From assembly GCA_022866195.1 (NCBI GenBank), contig JALHUF010000479.1, positions 1-10,923 of the forward strand: DNA of 10,923 bases, read 5' to 3'. Numbering within the stretch: position 1 is the stretch's first letter; the number at the start of each line of letters is the position of its first letter. A model generated the notes under the pieces. The model did no database searches, was not told where the DNA came from, and saw only the letters and a program-made list of their open reading frames with translations. The position numbers and the translations under genes are program-made. Origin of the DNA: Terriglobia bacterium. Lineage in GTDB: Bacteria > Acidobacteriota > Terriglobia > UBA7540. Of the stretch, positions 1 to 5,792 are shown piece by piece.

Positions 1-418
1 CCTTCTTGTTCTCAATGCGTAGAACGTCGCCGCCCACGGCAATGACCCGCTTCACGAACATCACGGAAGGATTCAGGGGGTAGCGAAAAGCGGCGATTTC
101 CTGCCGGCGGACCGACGTGAAGGTCGGGACGCGCAGGGACGTGTAGGGCAGCCGCGGCCCGTAGAGCAATTTGTTCAAGAAAACGTGATCTCCGACGAGG
201 ATCGTCTTCTCCATGGAGCCCGTGGGAATCACGGTGGCTTCGGCCACGAAGGTGCGAACCAAGAAGACGGCGATCAGAACAACCAGCAACGACCGGACGG
301 TCTCCCAGGCGCTCTCGCGTCGCCGCCGGCGGGGCGGCGCGGCCGGAGCCGTCTTGTCGGCTGTGGGCGTCGGAGTCGTGGCTTCCGGTTTGGGTTCAAG
401 CGGGTCCACAGATCTCAT
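1..418 (-). CDS. lepB: Signal peptidase I (LepB), C-terminus beyond window edge
   Basis: Type I signal peptidase, the membrane serine protease that removes signal peptides from exported proteins. About 139 residues are visible. A cytosolic Pro/Thr/Arg-rich tail (residues 1-40, five arginines at 30-34) precedes one membrane segment (about 42-57, SLLVVLIAVFLV). The box B motif IPTGSMEKTI follows, with catalytic Ser68. The box D motif VKRVIAVGGD has the general-base Lys123. The rest of the catalytic domain, including the GDNRDNS-type box, lies outside the window. The ATG (416-418) overlaps the purF stop as ATGA, which fixes the start and suggests translational coupling to purF. The purF amber codon upstream could therefore reduce LepB expression by polarity. 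Fold and catalytic residues are plain; only the missing C-terminus is unseen. Confidence 0.93.
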   Translation of the reverse strand, partial: MRSVDPLEPKPEATTPTPTADKTAPAAPPRRRRRESAWETVRSLLVVLIAVFLVRTFVAEATVIPTGSMEKTILVGDHVFLNKLLYGPRLPYTSLRVPTFTSVRRQEIAAFRYPLNPSVMFVKRVIAVGGDVLRIENKK

Positions 419-1845
419 TCTCGATTGCGCAACGCGATGAGCCGTTCCTGGACAACGGTCGGGTAGTTGGACGTGTAACAGGCGAGGCAATAGCGGCCCT
501 GCGTATCCCCCACGGCCTGACGCAAGTTGTCCAGCGAAAGATAACCCAGGCTGTCCGCGCCCAGGAACTGGCGAATTTCTTCCACGCGGTGGGTGGAGGC
601 GATCAACTCCTGCTTCGTCGGCGTATCGACTCCATAGAAGCAGGGAGAAACGATGGGCGGGCAGGTGATGCGCAAGTGAACTTCGCGCGCGCCGCCCTCC
701 CGCACAATCTACACGATCTTGCGGCCCGTGGTGCCACGCACGATGGAGTCATCGACCAGCACGATCCGTCTTCCTTCCAGCAGGCTGCGCACCGGGTTCA
801 GCTTGAGCTTCACGCCGAAGTCGCGAATTGCCTGGCTGGGCTCGATGAACGTTCGCCCCACATAGTGATTGCGGATCAGGCCGATCTTGAAGGGGATCCC
901 GGACTCTTCGGCGAAACCGATGGCCGCTGGCACTCCCGAGTCCGGCACCGGGACGACCAAGTCGGCCTGCACAGGGTGCTCCCGCGCCAGGAGCCGGCCC
1001 AGTTGCTCGCGGCTGGCATGTACGGAGCGGCCGAACACCAGGCTGTCGGGGCGGGCGAAATAAACATGTTCGAAGATACACTGGGCTAGCCGATTGGGAG
1101 GAGCAAACCGCAGGGAGATGACTCCGCGGTCGTTGAGGATGACCATTTCGCCGGGCTCCACGTCGCGGAGGAAGGTGGCATGAATCAGGTCAAAGGCGCA
1201 CGACTCGGAGGCCAAAACATAGGCGCCGTCGAGCTGGCCGAGGCTCAGCGGCCGAAAACCGTGCGGGTCGCGAACCCCGATCACGCTGTCTTTGAGCAGC
1301 ACCACCAGCGAGTAGGCGCCCACCACTTTGTCCAAAGCCTCGGCCAAAGCCTCGGGAGCGCCACTATGCTTGGCACGCGCAAAGTGGTGCAGGATAACCT
1401 CGCTGTCGCCGGTAGTCTGGAAGATGTCGCCGCGGCTTTCCAGCTCTCTCCGCAGGGCAGCGGAATTCACCAGATTGCCGTTGTGGGCCAACGCGATCTG
1501 GCCCTTCTGGCAGCTCACCACCAAGGGCTGGGCGTTGATGAACGCAGTGTCGCCCGCGGTGGAGTAGCGCGTGTGCCCGATGGCCGACCGCCCGGGAAGG
1601 GTCTTGATCAGTTTCTGGGTGAGGACCTGGTCGACGTAGCCCATGCCCTTGTGGCAGATCAGCTCCTCGCCGGTGGATATGGCAAGGCCGGCGCTTTCCT
1701 GCCCGCGATGCTGGAGCGCATAAAGACCCAGATAGGTGAGCCGGGCGGCCTCCGGGTGTCCATGAACCGCGAAGACCCCGCAGTGGTCATGCAACTTGTC
1801 GTCGGGGGAAGGGAAGCTTGGGAAGAGCTCGGAAGCCGGGCGCAA
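415..1845 (-). pseudogene. purF: Amidophosphoribosyltransferase (PurF), broken by one in-frame amber codon
   Basis: PurF makes 5-phosphoribosylamine from PRPP and glutamine, the first committed step of purine synthesis. The glutaminase half has the catalytic Cys22 after a short propeptide (KLHDHCGVF), then QHRGQESAG and the AHNGNLVN loop. The transferase half has the PRPP loop VLVDDSIVRGTT (about residues 362-373). After GRKIV (V378) the frame meets TAG (709-711), then resumes as IVREGGAREVH to a normal C-terminus. Read through, it is 476 codons, typical of the family. Four iron-sulfur-type cysteines are present (QCIFEH, SPCFYG, CLAC); three lie beyond the TAG. The start chosen is TTG 1843-1845, with GGAGAAGG just upstream. 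A longer frame from TTG 1944 adds 33 residues unlike PurF and has no good ribosome site. The break could be a recent mutation, a sequence error, or recoding. Identity is certain; functional state is not. Confidence 0.93.
709..711 (-). other. In-frame TAG inside purF
   Basis: On the minus strand the codons read GTG TAG ATT GTG CGG GAG. The frame before and after is the same PurF frame, so this is a substitution, not a frameshift. In relatives this position holds a variable residue (Thr in Bacillus subtilis; Arg, Lys or Gln are also plausible). One base change from CAG, AAG or AGG gives TAG. A GTG one codon after the stop could in principle restart translation, but no strong ribosome site precedes it. 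Confidence 0.95.
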
Positions 1846-1849
1846 AATA

Positions 1850-1857
1850 CCTTCTCC
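1850..1857 (-). promoter_or_regulatory. Ribosome-binding site deciding the purF TTG start
   Basis: The minus strand reads GGAGAAGG followed by TATT and TTG (1845-1843); the GGAG core lies 8 bases before the TTG. No ATG or GTG in the purF frame lies nearby. This site makes TTG 1845 the best start and places the catalytic cysteine at residue 22, consistent with a short cleaved propeptide. Confidence 0.55.
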
Positions 1858-2042
1858 GCGAGTCAAAGTGGGAGGAGATCCGATTGGCTTTTCAGTTGCC
1901 CACCCTGCTAAGTCCCAGGTCTTGCCACCAAGTCTTGCTTTCAATTCGATCTTCTGTCCCGCGCCACCACGCGGCAGGTTGCCACCTTACCTCCTCGGCC
2001 CACCCGAACCGTCGCAGGCCAGAGAACCGCGTGGGGCAACTT

Positions 2043-2111
2043 CTATTTTCTCCCGAACGCGCAGTTCGTGCAACAGGTTTCCTCCGAACCGCAATCGGGG
2101 CCGGTGTCCAC
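2043..2111 (-). CDS. Possible 22-residue Cys-rich mini-ORF in the HEAT gene-purF gap
   Basis: This lies in the roughly 310-base gap between the HEAT-repeat gene (ending 2156) and purF (starting 1845). A GTG at 2111-2109 opens a frame of 22 codons ending at TAG. The peptide is rich in cysteine and acidic residues (GPDCGSEETCCTNCAFG, four Cys). A weak AGAGGG lies upstream. I recognise no family. It may be a leader or small metal-binding peptide, or chance in GC-rich DNA. The rest of the gap shows no convincing promoter, hairpin or other gene; a TTGCAC / GAAAAT pair with 17-base spacing overlaps the end of this ORF and is only a weak purF promoter candidate. Confidence 0.15.
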   Translation of the reverse strand: MDTGPDCGSEETCCTNCAFGRK

Positions 2112-2155
2112 CCCGCGGCCCTCTGCAAGCCTGTCCTTGCGCGCCTCTCTCCTCC

Positions 2156-3586
2156 TTACCAGTCCTGGCAAGGCGCGGCGCGGACGGGGACAACGCTCGC
2201 GCCGTGCTGCCGCCACCAGGCGTGCCACTGCTCCGCCACTCGGCGGCACTCCGCGACCGAAGCGCCGGAAGAGAGTTTAATCTCCTCGCCCGTCAGACTC
2301 TGTAAGGCGAAGTGAGCCACTTGGCGCACTTGGGCGTTCGCATCGCTCAGCATGGCAATCAGGGCAGGAATGGAATCTTTGCTTTCCAGATTCTTCAGTC
2401 CCAGGACCGCATTCACGCGATCATTCGTCACCCGCGAACGGAGTCTTTCAAACAGCGCCTGGTTTGCCCGCGGATCGTTGAAGAACCCCAAGGCCCGGAT
2501 GACATCGCCGCGCAGCGTCTCGGGAGCGGTGGAAAGCAGCGCCAGCAACGGTGGGAGAAATGCCGGATCGCTTTTCTCTCCCAGCAGCAGAACCGCGTAG
2601 GCCCGCAGGGGATCATCGGCAGAGGCCCGCGCGCGGCGCGCAGAAGCGCCCGTCCGCTCACCACCTCGCGCCACCTTCACGATTTCTTCCCCGGCGGCGC
2701 GGGAGCCGAGGCGTGCCAGCCCCTCCAGTGCCTGTTGCCGGTCCCAGCGGCGCTCCGATGCGGGGGCGTTCGCCAGAGCTACCAGTTTCGGCAGCAGAAA
2801 AGGCTGCGGGAGTGTGGTTATCACCAGCACCGCTTCGGCCACGTTTGAGGCCTCGGGCTTCTCCAGAACGCTCTCGTATGGCCGAAAGACGGCCCGCAAT
2901 TGGCTCTCGGTGGCAGGGGTGACGGCGAAGGAGAACTCATTGACCGCCAGAGCGTAGGCCACGGGCTGCTTGGAAAACTCCTGCGTGGCGGCATTCATTC
3001 CCACCAAGGGGAGGCGCCGCTCGGTCCGCAGGTGGTAGCGTCCGGGACGCGAAAAGCGCGCCCACTGATTCAGCAACCAACGTTCGGTGTGGACCTGCCC
3101 GGGCGGCAGCGTGACCGAGCCATAGACCGCGCTGCCCTTCGCGCCCCCGCAGGGTTTGGGAGCAGGGTCGGGCACCGGGTGTCTGTTCTCGTCGCGGACG
3201 GAAAAGCGCGATTCCCCTGCGAGCTCGGGATTCAGGATGCGGCTGGGCGTTCGATAAGAGAACGCGAAGACCTGGGAACCGGTGTTCTGAATGGTGAAGG
3301 TGCAGAAGATGGGCTCGCCGAGAAGGAACGTCTGCTTCTCCAGAGCGAAGCGTGCCACGTAGCGCACCTGCGCCCAGGTCGCCGCAGGGAAGACAAGCAG
3401 CACCACCCCAATCAGCGCCGGCGGGAGGTGTAGACAGCGATTGGGCCGCGCTCGCGTCCCCTGGCTCGAGCGTCTCCAGCCGGCGAATTCCATCCAGCGC
3501 ATCATACGTGAAAGTCGGGCTGGGCGGCGGCCTTTTCCCGGCGACGGGTTGGCGCCAGACCCAAGCGCAGGGCGCATTTGGCGCAC
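2156..3586 (-). CDS. Secreted HEAT-repeat protein of unknown role
   Basis: Probably an exported scaffold or binding protein; no enzyme motif is seen. In the long frame (476 residues) a hydrophobic signal segment lies at about 53-72 (PALIGVVLLVFPAATWA) with likely cleavage after WA. Residues 75-225 look like a beta-sandwich domain (LLGEPIFCTFTIQNTGSQVFAF, LPPGQVHTERW, FSRPGRYHLRTE). Residues 245-435 hold HEAT-type helical repeats, for example DPLRAYAVLLLGEKSDPAFL, LRGDVIRALGFFNDPRANQ and KDSIPALIAMLSDANAQVRQ. The start is uncertain. GTG 3586 and ATG 3577 give a long basic leader; ATG 3505 (MMRWMEF, residue 28) gives a more ordinary signal peptide. None has a clear Shine-Dalgarno site. It diverges from the 3747 gene. 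A weak AATAAT (3603-3608) could be a -10 box. The specific role is unknown. Confidence 0.75.
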   Translation of the reverse strand: MRQMRPALGSGANPSPGKGRRPARLSRMMRWMEFAGWRRSSQGTRARPNRCLHLPPALIGVVLLVFPAATWAQVRYVARFALEKQTFLLGEPIFCTFTIQNTGSQVFAFSYRTPSRILNPELAGESRFSVRDENRHPVPDPAPKPCGGAKGSAVYGSVTLPPGQVHTERWLLNQWARFSRPGRYHLRTERRLPLVGMNAATQEFSKQPVAYALAVNEFSFAVTPATESQLRAVFRPYESVLEKPEASNVAEAVLVITTLPQPFLLPKLVALANAPASERRWDRQQALEGLARLGSRAAGEEIVKVARGGERTGASARRARASADDPLRAYAVLLLGEKSDPAFLPPLLALLSTAPETLRGDVIRALGFFNDPRANQALFERLRSRVTNDRVNAVLGLKNLESKDSIPALIAMLSDANAQVRQVAHFALQSLTGEEIKLSSGASVAECRRVAEQWHAWWRQHGASVVPVRAAPCQDW

Positions 3587-3746
3587 GGTGAGTTTTCGCG
3601 CGATTATTTACCTGACGAAAGGAGCCGTGTAAGTTGTGGCTGAATCTTGCGAGGTCGAAAAAGTTGAGTCGAAAAGGCTGGGATGGGCTACGATAGGCGC
3701 ATTTCCTAAGCTGCGCCCATCAAGGCCAGCGGACTGGGGATTGGGT

Positions 3747-4580
3747 GTGACAGTTTGCATTGCTGCTATCTGTGAGCAGGGTCGTGGGATTGTATTGGCC
3801 AGTGACATGATGATTTCTATGGGTTGGGTGTCGGGAGACGCGAAAGCCGCAAAAACATCGAGGATATCCCGCAATTGGTACACGATGTTTTCTGCCGATG
3901 ATGTTTCTCCGATGGAACCGATAATTGCTAAAATGAAGGAGAAGCTCAAGGAACCTCCGAATGAGATATCGGCAGTTATAAAGGCCGTGACGGAAGCGTA
4001 CCAAGAACAATTGCGAGCGGAGGCCACAGATAAGGTTCTCGCACGTTATGGATGGACCCTAGAATCTTTTCTGGGAGATGGATACAGAGCCCTGGGACCA
4101 GAGAGCTTTGCTGATGTCAGGAAGCAGTATGAGACTGTGAAACTGGACTGCGAGTTTATGGTGTGTGGCTTCGATTTCGACCACGAAGCTCATATCTTTA
4201 CAGTTTCAGACCCTGGCATATCTAAAGATAGGTCAATGACGGGATTCTGGGCCATAGGCAGCGGTGAGTATATGGCGCTGGCGAGTTTAATGGCTAGGCG
4301 GCAGCTCATACCAACTCAAAGCATAGAAAAAACTGCCTATTATGTTTGTGAGGCAAAATTCATGGCCGAGGTTGCCAGCGACGTCGGCAAAACAACCATG
4401 TTGCTCGCGCACAAGTCTCCTCCCAACGGTCAAGATGAAGTCAGTTTCCTGGTCGCGCAACACCTAGCGCCGGTCAAGGGGGCTTGGGAGAAAGAAGTAA
4501 AAGGCAGAGAGCCGAGTGACATAGAGAATACCATGAAGTCCTGTCCCAAGTGGGAAACTTTGCCAGCCTACCCAACGTAG
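3747..4580 (+). CDS. Stand-alone proteasome-fold (Ntn-hydrolase) protein, low GC
   Basis: I infer a proteasome-beta/HslV/Anbu-like fold. The GTG start gives Met-Thr-Val-Cys-Ile-Ala-Ala-Ile, so removal of Met would expose Thr2 as an N-terminal nucleophile. Downstream, GIVLASD supplies Asp20 and AKTSRI supplies Lys36. The 16-residue Asp-Lys spacing equals Asp17-Lys33 of proteasome beta subunits. The product is about 277 residues. GGGGA lies 6 bases before the GTG. A longer frame from GTG 3636 (AGGAG 11 bases upstream) adds 37 residues that do not resemble the family and would put Val before the Thr. A weak TTGAGT / TACGAT pair (3664-3694, spacing 19) could be its promoter. Base composition is clearly lower in GC than neighbouring genes, and an IS1595-type transposase relic follows 10 bases downstream, so acquisition by transfer is likely. 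No ATPase partner such as HslU is in view. Substrate and role are unknown. Confidence 0.7.
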   Translation: MTVCIAAICEQGRGIVLASDMMISMGWVSGDAKAAKTSRISRNWYTMFSADDVSPMEPIIAKMKEKLKEPPNEISAVIKAVTEAYQEQLRAEATDKVLARYGWTLESFLGDGYRALGPESFADVRKQYETVKLDCEFMVCGFDFDHEAHIFTVSDPGISKDRSMTGFWAIGSGEYMALASLMARRQLIPTQSIEKTAYYVCEAKFMAEVASDVGKTTMLLAHKSPPNGQDEVSFLVAQHLAPVKGAWEKEVKGREPSDIENTMKSCPKWETLPAYPT

Positions 4581-4589
4581 GCCGACGAT

Positions 4590-4775
4590 TCATGCGGCAC
4601 GTTCCTGACCGGCGGTTAGTTGTTGGAAGGTTAGAATCGGCGCTGTTACCATATGGCGCAGAGTATCGAGGAAGATTTCGTCGTCGTTCCTGCGGTTGAA
4701 CCGGAAGCTCATTTCTTTGAGGTAAGCGGAGAGATGCTTCGCACTGATTTTGTGCCAGCTTCCCATGACGGCCCG
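4590..4775 (-). mobile_element. Relic of an IS1595/ISXO2-family transposase (C-terminal end)
   Basis: The minus-strand frame ending at TGA 4590-4592 reads KRAVMGSWHKISAKHL, then YLKEMSFRFNRRNDDEIF and LDTLRHMVTAP. This matches the end of the DDE domain of ISXO2-like transposases (typically GTYHKVSxKHLxxYLxEFxFRFNRR). The resemblance stops at about 4775. Further upstream the frame stays open to 4958, but it is antisense to the next gene and no longer transposase-like. The DDE catalytic residues and N-terminal zinc ribbon are absent, so it cannot be active. It fills most of the gap between the low-GC gene (ending 4580) and the next gene (starting 4815). No terminal inverted repeats were found by eye. 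Confidence 0.7.
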
Positions 4776-4814
4776 CTTCCGGGAAGTAGCATCTAAGTCC
4801 ACGGAGGGGGCCGC

Positions 4815-5708
4815 GTGGCTCTTCTGAATCGGCGACTCATCCTGTGCTCCGCCCTGGTTTTGATTCTCGGGCTGGGGTGTCCGCATCCAGTCTGGGCGGC
4901 GATCCAGCTTTTCATGAAGGACGGCACTTACCAGCTCGTGAAGAGTTACGAGGTGCAAGGCGACCGCGTGCGCTATTACAGCGTGGAACGCTCGGCGTGG
5001 GAAGTAATCCCACTTTCACTGGTGGATTTCGCGGCCACAGAGCGCGCGCAACAGATGGAGAAGGCCCTGCAAGAGCAGCTGCGGCAGGAAGCTGGCGAGC
5101 TTGAGCGGCAGCGCTACGAGCGGCCGGACGACAGCGGATTTGAGGTCGCTCCCGGCATCCGGCTGCCGGCGGAGGAAGGGGTTTATGCTTTCGACGGGAC
5201 GCGGGCGATTCGCCTGATCCAATCTTCCGCTGAAGTCGTGACCGACAAGAAGCGCGCCGCGCTGCTGGCGCTTTCTGGTCCCCTGCTCAAGAACCGGGCC
5301 TTCGTGGTTCTGCCGGGGGCGAAAGCCGCGGTGCGCATCCTCGCCCCACAACCTGCTTTCTTTGTCCAAGCGCCGGACGGCTTGGGGGCTAAATTGGAGC
5401 TGATCGCAGTGAGGGCGCGGAAAGAAATTCGGCAGGTCGAGAGGTTGGAATGGCGCCAGGGCATCAGCCAGCCCGCCGAACTGCGCGCCGCCGTGCCGCT
5501 GGAACGGGTGGAGCTTGCGCCGGGGCTCTTCAAGCTGACGCCCGTCCAGCCGCTCGCACTGGGCGAGTATGCGCTGGGCGAACCGATCCAGCAGAAATTG
5601 AATCTGGAACTCTGGGACTTCGGCATAGACGGCGCGCCGGCCAAAGGCAAGGGCGACAGCGATTCTCCACCCAAGATTCGCCGCTCGGCCACCCCACCGC
5701 GGGATTGA
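4815..5708 (+). CDS. Secreted protein of unknown function (acidobacterial type)
   Basis: 297 residues. The GTG start has GGAGGGGG 4 bases upstream. The N-terminus is a signal peptide (RRLILCSALVLILGLG...VWAA), with probable cleavage after the VWA at about residue 28. The LGLGC stretch is a poor lipobox, so signal peptidase I is more likely than lipoprotein processing. The mature start reads IQLFMKDGTYQLVKSYEVQG then RVRYYSVERSAWEVIP, a short beta-rich module I associate with exported proteins of Acidobacteriota, from memory. Residues 76-100 are a charged helical, possibly coiled-coil stretch. The remainder is beta-rich with no enzyme motif seen, and the C-terminus (about 275-297) is a Lys/Asp/Pro/Ser/Arg-rich tail. 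It lies 84 bases upstream of the M28 peptidase on the same strand, but an inverted repeat begins at its stop. Function unknown. Confidence 0.8.
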   Translation: MALLNRRLILCSALVLILGLGCPHPVWAAIQLFMKDGTYQLVKSYEVQGDRVRYYSVERSAWEVIPLSLVDFAATERAQQMEKALQEQLRQEAGELERQRYERPDDSGFEVAPGIRLPAEEGVYAFDGTRAIRLIQSSAEVVTDKKRAALLALSGPLLKNRAFVVLPGAKAAVRILAPQPAFFVQAPDGLGAKLELIAVRARKEIRQVERLEWRQGISQPAELRAAVPLERVELAPGLFKLTPVQPLALGEYALGEPIQQKLNLELWDFGIDGAPAKGKGDSDSPPKIRRSATPPRD

Positions 5709-5751
5709 CTTCGCTGTGGGCGCCCACCATAATCCGCCCGCAATCCCGCGG
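5697..5751 (+). repeat. 11-bp inverted repeat with inner 12-bp palindrome after the 4815 gene
   Basis: CCGCGGGATTG (5697-5707) and CAATCCCGCGG (5741-5751) are perfect reverse complements. Between them lies the self-complementary GTGGGCGCCCAC (5716-5727). The left arm contains the end of the upstream gene, including part of its TGA stop (5706-5708). There is no T tract, so it is not a classic rho-independent terminator. It could limit read-through into the peptidase gene, protect an mRNA end, or be a REP-like element. Confidence 0.6.
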
Positions 5752-5792
5752 GCCGCAAAGGGCATCAGCTGTGGGACGGGGAGAGCGGGCGC

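Noticed and set aside
1180..1911. A 243-codon plus-strand frame opposite purF
   Set aside because: Antisense shadow of clearly conserved PurF sequence; no ribosome site or family resemblance.
1846..1944. 33-residue N-terminal extension of PurF from TTG 1944
   Set aside because: No good ribosome site, and the residues are unlike any PurF propeptide; TTG 1845 with GGAGAAGG fits better.
3636..3746. 37-residue N-terminal extension of the proteasome-like protein from GTG 3636
   Set aside because: An AGGAG exists 11 bases upstream, but the extension would bury the Thr nucleophile and has no familiar propeptide; the Met-Thr start at 3747 is more consistent. Not fully excluded.
4776..4958. Upstream part of the minus-strand frame that contains the transposase relic
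   Set aside because: This part does not resemble a transposase and is antisense to the signal peptide region of the 4815 gene; it is open by chance.
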